Source of the DNA: Marchantia polymorpha subsp. ruderalis
Lineage: Eukaryota; Streptophyta; Marchantiopsida; Marchantiales; Marchantiaceae
Assembly (NCBI GenBank): GCA_037833965.1
Contig: AP031352.1
Span: 23,292,501 to 23,356,500 of the forward strand
Length of the DNA stretch: 64,000 nt
Direction: 5' to 3'
The notes beneath the pieces are model-generated. The model ran no database searches and was not told the origin of the DNA. It saw nothing but the letters and a program-made list of their open reading frames with translations. Positions 48,790 through 61,436 of this stretch are shown here, one piece after another. Position 1 is the first letter of the stretch; each line of letters opens with the position of its first letter. The position numbers and the translations under genes were made by a program.

Positions 48790-50330
48790 ATTCAATTCAT
48801 CGGCCGGTGTCATATTGAAATTTTAATCTTCTTCAAGTGCTATATCAAATAAACTCTCTTGCTCTAGTGCTAATGATGAAGAAGATGTTGAATTCGGTTT
48901 TGAATGTAAGTTAAGACTAGATCTAACAATTCCAAACATCTTCATGCGTTCAACTAACATGCGATTGTGAATTTTTGTCTTTGATAACGAAAGTTGTGAA
49001 AACAAATTTTCTACTGCCGCATCATGAGAAGCAATAGAAATATTTTTTGTTGCAAAGACACGCAAAGCATTTGCACCAAAAAGTGATTGTCAAAAATTCA
49101 TTGCCCATTCTTTGTTTTGACTGTTTGTGAAAACTCCACTCCAATTGATGTACTTGTTCAAATCCACCATAAGTGATATTGTATTCGTCTTGGTGAATCT
49201 CCATCTTTTTGCAAGATTTGCAATATCTTTTTGAATGTTGATGTATGTCTTCTTAGTGGAGATGGCGACCAATTGATATCGAGGATTCGTTAAAAGAGCT
49301 ACAAATAGATCGGATGATCAAATTCAGAAGCTTCTTTTTGAATAATCTTGATCACGTGAGCTTTGAAATTGTTGCAATTCTTGGTAACGTTAGTATCTTT
49401 TACAATTGTCAATAATTTTTCGAGTTTTGCAAAATTTGATCTAATGTGGTTAATCTGTGCTCAAAATGAGATATACTATGAATTATGGGATCAATAAGTT
49501 TACAAAATTTTCTCGTTAATTGCAAAATAATAATCATTCTTCATCAATTTGAAAATATCTTTGTTGATGGAAGTATCTTTAGCTAGCTTTGATTTTTTGA
49601 CATAATGTTGAATTACTTTGTGATATGATGCCATACCAAGACATACAAGTATAGCTGAATACCACCGTGTTTTGCAATCTTGAGATGTATAGTTCAATAG
49701 TGAAAACTTGTAATAAAATTATTCAACTTGGAGTTTTTTTTGAAGACCTGCTTCATGGTATCATAAGATGATACATCTTTTGTGATAAGATTCAGTTGAT
49801 GAAGAGCACATCGCAAGGGAATAATATTTGGAATTGAGCTTGCCATATTGTTTCTTAATCTTGTCATAGTAGTTAAGCTATCATACACAAAGGCAACAAC
49901 GGATGTCAATGGAAGAATGATTTTATTGGTTGACATTATTACTTGTTGCTGCAATTCATTCACTGTTGAGCGTCTTGTGAAATGCACAATGTCTAAGATC
50001 CATTGTTTTACACTTGTGATGGCCATTACAACAGAAACCAAATTGTTGAACACATCTTCTCATCCATCCATAGTTATTGTCACATCATTGGCATTTTTCA
50101 ACTCTTCTCCTAACTCCTATAGGCACTCACTGTAACGTTTTTGTAATAATCTATGTGATTCCACCCTTCTAGAAGGATAGTCAAGGAGAACAAGGTGACG
50201 AAATCAAAGAAATCACAAATCTTGAAATCGTGAAAAGCAAAACCTATCAAGCACTTCCTTAATCTTAAAACCTTGAAGGTACAACGTTGTAAGGTAGACC
50301 GTTTTTTTTTTGTTACAGAGTGCGACATAA
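48790..50330 (-). pseudogene. hAT-superfamily transposase remnant
   Basis: hAT transposases are DNA transposases with an RNase H-like fold. On the minus strand: a DUF659-like start with YPSRRVESHRLLQKRY and VTITMDG-EDVFNNLVSVVM (about 50170-50010), the RNase H-like core with VVAFVYDSLTTMTRL and PLRCALHQLNLITKDV (frame 50053-49694), KTRWYSAILVCLG (about 49670), and the C-terminal dimerisation motif HDAAVENLFSQLSLSKTKIHNRM (split over 49025-48960). The intact family has one frame of 600-700 residues; here stops and shifts break it into five or more pieces. No terminal inverted repeat or 8-bp target duplication was found. Confidence 0.75.
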
Positions 50331-50344
50331 AATCATTTCAATGT

Positions 50345-50605
50345 TGATACGTAACACGGTTAGTAACCATATTCATTTATAAGTCGTAATCTCAAACACA
50401 TGTTCAATTAATATGTACAAGCATGCCCATATGGATTAATGTGATTGAGTCATGCCCATGGGCATGCTCCCTTGCCTTCGCTCCGGGGCATGTCTTTTGA
50501 GGGAGTGCCTTCATGTAGCTCTACATGTAACACAGTTAGTAACCATATTCATTTATAAGCCGTAATCTCAAATACGTGTCTTATTAATATGTATATGCAT
50601 GCCTC
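50345..50605. repeat. Pair of ~80-bp direct repeats
   Basis: TAACACGGTTAGTAACCATATTC near 50351 and TAACACAGTTAGTAACCATATTC near 50528, each followed by ATTTATAAG-CGTAATCTCAAA and ending near GCATGCC, about 177 bp apart with few differences. The spacer holds CATGCCCATGGGCATG. Confidence 0.7.
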
Positions 50606-51245
50606 TTGAGGGTGTGCCTCCAACTCTAATGCAGACTAGTTGTGCAACACAAGCGAGTGACACATCTGCTGATGTTCTATCAATGTGAATTACATGAGAG
50701 ATGGAGTGTGATATGACGTGATTGGGATCAGTGTAAAAGCCAATTTTTTTGGAAACATCAACTTACTATTTTCAAAGTCTTACATATGTATTAAAAAAAT
50801 AAAATTTGTTCATTGTTTCATCTTTATGTCATAATATAAATAATATGTTCAGATATATGTATTCTATATCAAATTTGAAAAAAAAATTCATAGAAATATG
50901 CATCATTTATAATTTTACTACAAATTTGAAATAAAAAATAAACAATCTGTTACATGTGAAAATTGAATTTTTATCTTGCTCTTTAATAAAAATACCACAA
51001 TTTCTTCAATTTTATAATAAATTTCTAATAAAAATTTAATATATATATATGATTATTCAAATAATTAGATTACTTGATAACCTAATTAGCATGATGGATT
51101 ATTTCAAAAAAAATTCATTTTTTAGCTTTCATTTATTTGCGATATCGAGTAATTTAATATAAGTATTACTCAAAAATTTGTCTATTTTGTATTAGTTATG
51201 CATTAAAAAATAATTATTTATAGATGTATGATAAAATGCTCAAGC

Positions 51246-51285
<40 letters not shown>

Positions 51286-53949
51286 GAGCACTACTCCATC
51301 ATGAAGAATAAGTAAATTTTATTTGTGGCTTTTGAATAGATGTTTTCAAAAAAAAAATGTACTTTGAATCATATTTTTTTTGAATATAGAAAAATATACA
51401 TGACATAAAAATAGAACTCTTAAAATAATTATTAATCCGCAAAAATATTATATCACATAAGTTTCAGAGTAAGAAATTTCAGCTCAAAACAATATTGAAA
51501 TTTATTTTGAATTTTATAACCTTAATGTTTTACTAATATGCTCCAATTGTGATTAATTGAATGCTTTGGCAACATTATTTTGTAGCATAATTTAATCTGT
51601 CATAAGATTGTTAATGTAAATGATATATCTCAGATTTCATGATATATTTCAGATAATCTTAGAGTTTCAACATGTAAAAAAAAATTACAAATGTAATTAT
51701 CTCTCAAAGTGTAAGTGTAAACATCATCATCATCAATTTTGTAGAAAATTCAAAGATCTAAGATTTTATTATAAGCGATGGATAATTTATTATCATAAAT
51801 TATTTTAGTTTTTTATAATACAAAATATCATGATGGGAGGGAGTATGAAAAGTTCATTACATGATACCGTGTAAATTTGAAAATTTTCAAAAATAAATGA
51901 GGTTTGACATTGAAGGAAAAAGATTGGAATGATTTCATTATACAAAAAAGCACAAATTTATAAAAATTAGGTGATCATAATATCAACTTGAAATCACTTT
52001 TGAAGTAAAATACATGCTTCTAATCTTTGTGTAATTTACTTTCAAATGCCACAGTACTTGTTGTAATCATATAACCATATGTTCATGATAATATCTAAAC
52101 ATATTCTTCATATAAAATTTATTATTTTTGGAATTACGTAAGTTTCAATAACCATTTTCATATATGATAGATTTTAACTTGAATCATGACTTGAACAATA
52201 ATTCAAGAGCTATAAATTCATTTTAACAATAATACTTTTAAAATTGATCAATCTTGATCTAATATAATCAAATTTTTATATATAAAAACATCACACTATA
52301 TATGTATTTTGATCAATTTTATAAACAAATTATTATTATTTAAGTGATGTTTAATGTAAGTTGGAAAACTTGCCTACGTACCATATATCATGTACAAGAA
52401 CATTCCAAAATACATCATTTTTTTTTCAAGTAAAAGTAAAAAGTTTGTATCTTAGCTTTTACAATATTCTGTGTTTATCAAGCAATATTTTATGTTTTTT
52501 CTGCTTTATTTATTTGCCACGTTGATTATAATTTGATTAGTTGCTGTGCATATTTATATTTATTAAAATGACTGACCTTGTCACTCTTCCAAAAGAGCTA
52601 TTTTTCCTCACCTTCCAATAGCATCCAACATCTTTCTTATTTCATTTGTTTGAAATTATAACATTACAATATGCAAATCTGGTAATATGACGGAAAATGT
52701 TAACGACATGAATGCAAAACATCAAAATAAGTGAGGCTTAATTTGAGAAATATTAATTATAAATATTTTGTTACGAGTATTTCAAAATTGTTCATTTGTT
52801 TTTTTAGAAGTAACAATAGATTTTTCATCGTATTTTGTAAAACTATTTTGATTAGATTATTAAAAATTTATTTAATAACTCATCAAGTTTAATAAATCTT
52901 AAACTTACATATTTTATTCACTTGATATTATCATAAAAACAAACATGAAAACATATATCAAAGTTTGTTTTTCATATTTGAATTACTTTATAACAATGAT
53001 GGTTTAGATTTTTTTATTCAAATTTAATCATTTACATTTTTGTTTGTTTGACACAAAAATCGTCAATAAAATATGTTAATTGAAGCCTGTGATATTTTAA
53101 AGATTAATTAATAACATAATATTTTTTATCTACACATTTTTTATATTTCATACAAATATTTAAAAAAATTCTTTGAAAATTGATTCTTCTATTAATCAAT
53201 CTCAAGATCATTTAAGCATTATGAGTTACAAAAGTTTTCCAAATTATCTATACAAATATATAAGATTTTATTTATAAAAAAGGAAATTTTTAAAATTTTA
53301 TTTATCAAATTTTAGTGAAGAAAAAATTTCTTGTAATATCATGAAAAAAATATGGAATTTTTATATGCAATTTATATGTTTATATATATAATAATCAAGA
53401 AGATTTAATATCTATGTTTGTCAACATGTTTCAAAAATACTGAATTTCAATTGAATCATTAATATAATTTTTCTTGTTTATATGAGTTTGCAAGTAGTGC
53501 TTACAAAATATGAATTTTATGATACCAAATTCTATTTATTAGTTTGAAATCATAGTCTAAATAGAATATTTTTGAATATTTTTTATAAACATCTATCAAA
53601 CACCAATAAAGAATACTATTATTTGAATAATTTATACTTTGATTATGACTAGTTAAATTTACTTGTTGATTATGCATATTCCTTTTTCTTTGTTCAAACA
53701 TTGTGAAATTTTACAACACAAAAGTATTTAATTTTTCTTTTTATTGATTTGATCTATGATGAAGTATTTATCAATAAACAAGAAATAAAAAAACATGCAA
53801 TCAATAATATAAATATATTCAATAATTTTTCATTATTTGCATGGAATCTTCATAAAATTAAAAGTTGTTAATGATTGCATAGCTTTAAAAATTTCAAAGA
53901 TTTCTTATTGCAATTTAATTAAAAAAATAATTATCTTTAGATGGTGATA
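50606..53949. other. Very AT-rich intergenic DNA, no gene
   Basis: Long poly-A/T tracts and a (TA)n run at about 51260-51286. No open frame longer than about 65 codons and no family resemblance. Confidence 0.65.
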
Positions 53950-54765
53950 AAATTACTCGATGGAACCCGTGTGGAACACATATAGCTTATTGGGATTCAT
54001 CAAATATCGTTTTATTTGAAGTACCTCTACCGATGATGTGTTGTCATCCATGTTCTTGTATCCACTGACACATGTGATTTCTAAATCAAGCAAGTGTTGG
54101 TGTATAACCATTTGTTTGGTTGATGACAAAAGAGTAGCAGTAGGTATGGTGTTGGCTCTACCACCTGAGTTGACAATTCAAGTGCCACCATCATTTCAAA
54201 TGTCTCAATGTTGTAGTTTGCAAGAATTGAAAATGTCTCTATTGTTTCATCCGCCTTTTCATGCGGAACATCATGTTTAATTTTCCGAGTGAACAAATTC
54301 ATCTATAAAATATGATATTTTGAAAAAAAACGTTTTGCTAATGAATTCATCTATAAAAAAAATTCGGATATGTTGAAAAAAATGTTATGTTGAGATTCAT
54401 TTTTTTGTATGTGTACGACATGCAATTTGCAAGAGTCAATCTAAATAGTGTTATTGGATCCAAGAAAGCATTGATCAACCATATTTAGCCATCCAATATC
54501 GTCGTGTGTGTGAAGGACTAGGTGTACATTTAGCTTTTTTGAAACAGGTCGCATCGTTTTTGCAAAAAACCAAGAATCAAGAGAACTACAATCCACTAGA
54601 TCGATGTTTTCATCGGAACAACAACGAGTCTCGATACTATAACACGAGTCTCGATACTATAACATGACTGACGGCATACTGTTGATGGAGTATCATCGGG
54701 TACAATGACACTTGATGTATCCCTGTAAGCTGTGTGTGTTCCACAGTGGTCCCATCAAGTAATTT
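53950..54765. mobile_element. ~0.8-kb element with long terminal inverted repeats
   Basis: AAATTACTCGATGGAACC at the left and, inverted, AAATTACTTGATGGGACC at the right start a terminal inverted repeat of at least 60 bp that includes TGTGGAACACA, AGCTTA, GGGAT-CATCAA and a distal ACCGATGATG/CCCGATGATA match (about 80% identical). Inside is a 20-bp tandem (CGAGTCTCGATACTATAACA twice, 54625-54664). Size and lack of a transposase suggest a MITE-like non-autonomous DNA element; no clear target duplication, so the superfamily is unknown. Confidence 0.55.
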
Positions 54766-57700
54766 ACTCTTAAAATGTATAAGTGACACACCTAAAAATC
54801 ATGTTATTTGTTTCAGTTAGAGAGCCAAGCGACATTTTCTCCGTTTGCATGTTGTGTATGATATCTACTTGTGTCGTCAATCAATTTTCAATGTCGAGTT
54901 TGAGTTACAAGCGAGGAAGTACATACTTTCCATTACATAAGTTTAGAGCGAGGAAGGTTTTACTTTTCATTTGATAAGTTTTGGCAACGAGCAAATCGCT
55001 ACAATAAAAACTTTGCACAAGATGTCATTAAACGTATAGCTTTGAAACAAGAACTTACAAGGTGAAGGCAAGCAAATCGATCACTACTAATGCGATGAGC
55101 GGTGGACATTGTTTAGAATGCATCAAACAATAATGAGCAACAAAACATCACAAATTTGCTTGTTGTGACTTCAAAATTGAAATTTCAATTTTGCATTCTT
55201 GCATAGTCGCGCCAAAGTGCAAGAAATCTGGAATGACAGCAATAAGCACAATTCATCAAGATTTGGAGACGTATTTTATTTTTTTCTCTTGGTCAAGATA
55301 ACTCAAATCATTTGATCAAATTTTTTTTGAAAACAACAAAATTTGAAGTCTTTTGCATCGTTCATTATTAATCTTAAAGTGTTCTATAGCTTAAAAATTG
55401 CACTAAGAAAGAATCTAGTTGGAACATTCATGCAAATGGAATTATAAGTAAGATGAAAACCAACATAACATGATGTTTTTTTCCTAAAATTATTTAATTC
55501 TCAAGGTTGGAATTTTTTTGATGTAATACTAACAATTGAAGAACAAGTTGGCCGAGAAGTTGATAGAAATACAAGTTGTGAACACAGAACTTGCATTTGA
55601 ATTGGGAGACTTCAACTACTTGTTGTAGCCCCCACAATCCAAATTGTTAGTGGAAGCTGCTTGCTGCCACTAACAAAGCTCAGTTCAAAATTCGTCTATA
55701 GAGTTGTAGTCGATTCCTTATTATAATTCTAAATAACTGTTTACTTTGAATTTTAACAAGAAATTATAAGCTCGTATAAAGCTTTCAATTGCAAGGAGTA
55801 AATGCTATTTCATCTAGTGTGCACTTAAAAGATTTCTTCACTTGAATTTTGATTTAAAGTGAAGATTTTCTTCATTTAAATTTTTATATGAAGGAAAATA
55901 TTTCTTCACTCATATTTTTTGGTCTAAAGAGGTGTGAAGACTTGCAACCTACATAAAAGTTATAGTTCAAAGAAGAAAAAGGTATGAGATATTGCAATGA
56001 CAAAGCAATTATTGAAAGTCATAATGTGTGTGATGATATGCATGATCCACAGATGAGACAAAGGATCAAGCAATTACTGAAAGTCATAATGTGTGTGATG
56101 ATATGCATGATCCATAGATGCGACAAAGGACGTGATTGCTATTGTAATAAGAACTGTGACCGAGAGAGATGACATCATTCACATTTTCAAAGAAAATGAA
56201 ATGATAGTGATACAAGTTGGCTATCAATTGATGAAGCATTTAGCCATCAAATCTAACATTATGGTTTAGAGAAAAACTCATTCAAAAATGAAACATAAAC
56301 TCTTAAGATGATGTATCTTAAATGGTTCTACTTTCCTTTATATAGATACTTAAAATACATACACGAAGATAAGTTCTTTTCTCCATCATCTCCTAGTGGA
56401 TTGATGACATGATGGATATATCTAATGAGTACACAGATTGCTAATGTATAGTTTCAAACTGACACACCAACTATCACACTCAATCCTTACATAACAAACA
56501 CACGGATTGATGGCGTGTTGTTTCCAACTAACACACTAACTAGGACACATATTGTTGATATGACACTGTAGAATTTCCATTATTGTGTACTCTACTCAAT
56601 CTTGAGTAACACCTACTTTAGTTCTAGCTAACTAAAGATGATTACATCAAACAATTGTTTGAAGTGGAATAATTGATAGTGTTTCAAGATGAAGACGTGA
56701 CATTGCAGACAAGACGAGTGTGATGAACGATAATTTAAAAAAAATATACATGAGTGAAGAAAAATAAAATCTCATTCAAACAACACAAGCCATAATTGCA
56801 AATATTTGACAAAACGAGATGGAGTTCACATCTTCGGAGAGCAAGATACAACATAGTCAAATACAAGAGGATAATTAATAATAATTATTTATCTACTCTA
56901 AGAAACATATGAATGATAAGCTCAAGGTCATGAGTCTTAGCAAGATTCTAAAGCCAAAACCGTACATCCACAATGATGACAACTAGAGAGACATCAAAGA
57001 ACATGTTGTGAGTGTTGTACTTCATTTGTAACCTTTGATCTGAAACAAATGAATGAGTATGACAAAATCATTGAGCTGATTCTCCTTTATGATTCATTAA
57101 AGTCCAAATGTTCTTGTAAAGATTGGTGCGCTTGCCTCAATATGACATGCCTTGAACACAAAAGTGCTAAAATAGCTTGATGTAAATCACTTCACGCGCT
57201 TGATATATGGTGGAACCATACAACAATGCAAGTCATATTTTTTGCACTATTCTTGGCATGCAATTCATATATCAATTTTGTTGTAGCATCTTAGTCGTTG
57301 TCAATAGCTTAAATCATTGACACAATACTTTGATTGGATACTACATCCCATAAACCATCACTTTATAATATCAAAAACTCCTCGTCGTCTTTGATTGTTT
57401 ACTCTTGAATCTTTGGCAATACTACAATGTAGCACTTCAACGACCTATCTTCAAATGCAGAAGACACGGCACAACAAGTACATTTTTTACACGCTGAATA
57501 CCAACCCATATTATCACATTTCCCGCTTACTCAATGCGTTGCAGCTTGTCATCACAATTGGATTTGTGATCCTTGGAGAGGGCAAATGCTTTTTTGCCTT
57601 TACATATAACAGTCATCAAGTCTTCAAAATTTGCAATAAGAAGACACTTTCTTGTTCATTCTTATTAGACCAAACTCTTCAAAAATGTGATGATTGAATT

Positions 57701-58151
57701 CTCGCTTTCATAAGATGTACAATCATCTTGAGTTTGAACTCCATCACCGTTATCCATGGCCACGGTCAATCAAAAGGAGACCTTGAAAAGATGTCTTGTT
57801 TGTGCCATAGATGTTCACGCCTGGACCTTGTGGGAAAACCGTAGAGGTTGGGTTCCAGGACGAGGAGGCAGGTAGACGCCGAGGAAAGGTAGAAAGTTGT
57901 GGGGGAAATAGTAGAGTGTGGGAAAAGCAAATGAGCAGGATGGGAGCGTCAACTCTCAATTTTTAATTAATAATTATTATGACTACATACATTTAGTATC
58001 CATCACAACGTTACTTTACTTGATTGATTTACATAGCTTCTACCATTCTATTTATATTGTAGTATTTGCCGTAATCCAAATAATCTTAAATGAACTGAAG
58101 TCAACCAAAACCTATAACAGCAATAGTTTTAGGCTAAATTTCTTGACAAAA
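54766..58151. other. AT-rich intergenic region with a short tandem repeat
   Basis: No gene recognised. 56005-56134 is a 65-bp unit repeated twice (GCAATTATTGAAAGTCATAA / GCAATTACTGAAAGTCATAA). Open frame 57395-57697 (+) resembles nothing known. Confidence 0.55.
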
Positions 58152-60402
58152 TGTGGTAGCGCAGTTGTTTTTTTTTTGTGTGGAAGTAAAGCATTTTTTT
58201 GAATAGTAAGTACCGCAGTAATAGCTGTAGATAAGAATCGGTACGTGAACAGAAAGTAAAAAGGGAATGACAACGAAAGGGAGGAAGGTCTTCCTCCAAA
58301 GGCAGTTCGGTGCCTTGGGCGGGATGGGCGGTTCAAGCTGCAGGGCCTGCTTCACGCGCGCATTCGGCGGTAATGCCTTCGGCGGAGGAGCCTTCGGCCA
58401 AAGCGCCTTCGGCGAAAGGAAGTGCCTTCGGCTCAAGCACCTTCGGCGGAGGCATTACCGCGGAAGACGTACGAAGCATTAGGGAAGCATTACGAAGCTC
58501 CTTCGGCGGAAGACGTGACCTTTGTCGCTAGGCTTCACCTTCGGCCGAAGCGCCTTCGGCGGAAGCAAGGAAGGAAAGGAAAACGGCGGAAGAGAGTGCC
58601 TTCGCCACTAGCGCCTTTGGCGGTAAACGCATTCGGTGGTGTGCGGAAGGAGATCTTATCCGGCGGAAATCGGCGCGATTATGTCAAATGTACGAGTGTG
58701 GGAGTCCGTGCAACGGCGGAGCGTGAATTCGCGCGTGTGAAGCAGTCCATTACACCTCATCCCCGGCACAACATTCAAGCAAACCTTTGCCAAGTTCAAA
58801 TGTCGAACTTGACAATTCTTGATGGGCAGAGAGAAGCTCACTCACGCATTACCAATTTTGCGCTTACCCAAACTCTCGAGGCGCAGTAGCAAAAGGAGCA
58901 CGCAACAATCGTCAAGAATTGAGTGATTGATTTGAGTGATTTGAGTGATTGGAAGCGTATTTGAGTGATTGGAAGCAGGTCTTGGGAAGATGTGCGGGAG
59001 AGAAAGGTGACATCCTATTTGACAGCGAGAGTGTGCATCTCTCGAAAGAAGAAGATGCTACCTTCGGCGCCCCTTTCAAGAATCGCAAGTCGAGCAAGAA
59101 CGGGTACAAGACCCGTGACTATGTTGATCGGAAGCGGAGGAATGTCGCGGTAGCAATCCTCCAGATTTTGCAGCCGCACAAGACTACCTACATGTTGTCT
59201 TGGCAAGTGGAATTTGTGGAGTTGGCGCTGGCGGGTACCCCAATTCATTGGGCTTGCATTTTGTGGAAGGCCACGTAAGCATCCATGAGAGGTGAGGGAG
59301 TGTCGATTAATCACCTTTCATCTTTTTTGATAAATTTTTATCGGTCGATGGGGTGTGTGACAACGGAAGAGAAGATACAATTTCCCTTGCTGTCGCGGAC
59401 AAATCCGAGAAGGCTTGTGAGGGATGTTGAGGTTGATACAGACCCCGACGAAGTGCCCGCCATCACACCACCAGCCCGATTGAGAGGAGAGGAAGAACCA
59501 ATGGGAGCGCAGGCAACCTGTAAGCGGAAATTTGATGGAGAGGCAGAACTGAGTCGGCGAGAATTGCTCGCTGTCCTAGTAAGGCGTCAGACAATCAACG
59601 AACAAGCCCGACCAAAGCAGAAGGCTCGCAAGCTGATTTTGCCAACAGGCAGCAGCGCGGACACGGGGCGAGCTGCAATTGCGAGGGATTCACCTTCCTC
59701 AAAGGAGGATGTGAATACAGAGGTTCTTGGGAGGTCGACTGACCTCCTTGCGCCGAAGGCACGAGTGCGTTCGGAGGAAGCACTTAGGCCTTCGGGCCAC
59801 AGAGGAGGTGCGACAACGGCCATAATGCCTACGCATGAGAGTTGCTTGCCTTAAGAGCAAGTACCGTTTGATGAAACGCCTTCAGAGGAAGGTCCTTCAG
59901 CGCAGGAGCAGTTCAAGGTGGTGCCTTCGGCAAAGGCGCCTTTGGCGATGGAACCCCCAAAGAGCATTCCTACGGGCGAAGTCAGGGATGAGGAGACACG
60001 TGTGCCTTCGGCGGAAGCGCATTCGGCGGGACCAGATTGGAAAGGTGTAGTAGGTCCGCCTGGGGCAGGTTCTCCCACCCCGTTGGAAGTACTAGTAGGG
60101 CATGGAGTGAAGTCCGCAGCAGAGTATGCTGCGAGGCCAAGTGCTAGGGAATCGCCCAGGATTTCTCTAGCGACAGAAATCTTGAAGAGAGAAGAGGACA
60201 CGCCTTCGGAGGAAGAGGAGTTACAGTCGATGCGAGGTACACCGACCGGAGTGCTTTGCGAGCAAGTGGTACCGTTACTCCGGTACCTTGATCGCAAGGC
60301 GACCAAGTACGGGGATCCCCGCCAGTGTGGATCCTATGTTGAGCTTGTCTTAAATCGGACGCAGATGAAGGTGGCGACGAATCCCGCATTGATGGTCCTA
60401 GA
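58152..60402 (+). mobile_element. GC-rich family, copy C (5' part, cut by a gypsy insertion)
   Basis: Starts TGTGGTAGCGCAG, a mutated form of the family terminus, followed by the conserved GAATAGTAAGTACCGCAGTA block shared with copy 1 (5588 onward). CCTTCGGCGG linkers cover 58350-58650, no 125-bp module is seen, and the protein region follows. It is interrupted at 60403 by a gypsy 5' LTR; its tail must lie beyond the window. The 5 bases before it are CAAAA (58147-58151). Confidence 0.75.
58949..60402 (+). pseudogene. Gag-like / coiled-coil protein gene of copy C
   Basis: Homologous to the genes of copies A and B. Frame 58949-59278 has DWKQVLGRCAGEKGD, SSKNGYKTRDYVDRKRR and TPIHWACILWK, then a TAA, after which the same frame continues (59285-59854) with FLINFYRSMG, DVEVDTDPDE, CKRKFDGE and PKQKARKLILP. 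This copy shows that the helical block, acidic patch and basic segment lie in one frame. A shift follows, then 59918-60421 with Pro-Ser-Ala repeats and LLRYLDRKATKYGDP at its end, where the gypsy LTR cuts it before the coiled coil. One nonsense codon, one small deletion and a shift make it inactive. Confidence 0.65.
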
Positions 60403-60822
60403 TGTAACCATCTTTAGTTAGTTAGAACTAAAGTAGAGGTTACTCTGAAAATGGTTGTAGATACTTTAGTGTGCACTAGTCATAGCTGCCACATCAGCGA
60501 TCCGCGCACTTGGTAGGTACAGAGTGGATGTGTTAGTTGACAGTGCCACGTCAGCAATCCGTGTGCTTGTAGGTAAGGATTGAGTGTGTTAGTTAGTGTG
60601 TTAGTTGGGTGCGCCACGCCAGCAATCCGTGTGCTTGTTAGGGTTATCCGCCACGTCATCCATCCACTAAGAGTGGGATGGATGGTGGGGATTAGATCTT
60701 ATCACCTTGTACTTGTTGGTGAGAGCTATATAAGGGAGAGGAGAACCATTGTTGGTATCTCTCATCTTCAGAGTTTACGTTTCTATCTTCGAGTGAACTT
60801 CTCTCTAAACCCTAGTGTTACA
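60403..60822 (+). repeat. Gypsy 5' LTR, 420 bp
   Basis: Begins TGTAACC and ends GTGTTACA, a short terminal inversion, one base before the primer binding site. Contains a TATA box (TATATAA, 60727-60733) and, upstream, three diverged direct repeats of about 55-60 bp centred on CCACGTCAGCAATCCG (near 60487, 60544 and 60610) and a further CCACGTCATCC at 60651. The first 115 bp match the minus-strand LTR at 9639-9525. Confidence 0.88.
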
Positions 60823-60823
60823 A

Positions 60824-60837
60824 TGGTATAAGAGCGA
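60824..60837 (+). other. Primer binding site of the gypsy element
   Basis: TGGTATAAGAGCGA, one base after the LTR, matches the initiator Met-tRNA type site TGGTATCAGAGC with one internal C-to-A change. Confidence 0.8.
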
Positions 60838-60986
60838 CCTTGCTCTTTCCTTGAGTGTGGATTACCCCTCATGGAATAGCAAGTGAGTGATGATGGAGTG
60901 TAGTCTTGAGAGTGTATAGAGGCTGGCAGAGGTCATTCATCTGCATGTAGAGAGAGGTGGAAGGGGGAAATTGTGTTTTTGCAGAT

Positions 60987-61205
60987 ATGGACGGGATTGA
61001 CAGGAATCCAGTACCGCACTGGCCAATTCCTAACCTATTCGATATTCACCTTCGTTGCATGGAGAAACATCATTTCCGGATGTACCTTGTGGCTTGTTGG
61101 GGTGCAGATTTTATGACTAGAGTGATGGAGTCAAGAGTGCCACTGATTCTTCCAATAGTTACTTATGGAGAGACTTGGGATTGTACTATATACATTCTAT
61201 ACTGA
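60987..61205 (+). CDS. Gypsy leader ORF 1, small protein of unknown role
   Basis: A 72-codon frame in the leader between primer site and gag; not part of standard gag-pol. Met at 60987 is chosen because the second leader frame also begins Met-Asp. It contains a pattern N-P-V-P, then a basic stretch, L-V-A-C-W-G-A-D and M-E-S-R-V-P-L-I-L-P, which recurs in diverged form in leader ORF 2. Function unknown; possibly a remnant of a longer leader protein. Confidence 0.45.
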   Translation: MDGIDRNPVPHWPIPNLFDIHLRCMEKHHFRMYLVACWGADFMTRVMESRVPLILPIVTYGETWDCTIYILY

Positions 61206-61212
61206 TTGTTTC

Positions 61213-61419
61213 ATGGATTTGAATCGCGAACCACCTGTCCCGGTTCGATTCAGCACTTATGTAGAGATTAGAACAGTATATAGACAGAAGAAGATATGGA
61301 GAGATTTTCTTGTGAGGAATTATGGAGAGGAGTACTATAGAGCTGTGATAGAGTCACCTGCACCTTTTGTGACTCCTTTGTTGAGAGGTCACATAGTGAT
61401 TATACTCACTTTGTATTAG
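61213..61419 (+). CDS. Gypsy leader ORF 2, diverged duplicate of leader ORF 1
   Basis: A 68-codon frame starting eight bases after the stop of leader ORF 1, in another frame. It shares with ORF 1 the order M-D, N-R-x-P-P-V-P, a basic middle, F-L-V-R-N-Y-G and V-I-E-S-P-A-P-F-V-T-P. The two look like an ancient tandem duplication of a roughly 55-residue domain. It ends 18 bases before the gag Met at 61437. Function unknown. Confidence 0.45.
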   Translation: MDLNREPPVPVRFSTYVEIRTVYRQKKIWRDFLVRNYGEEYYRAVIESPAPFVTPLLRGHIVIILTLY

Positions 61420-61436
61420 AGGGATTGTGAGAAAGC

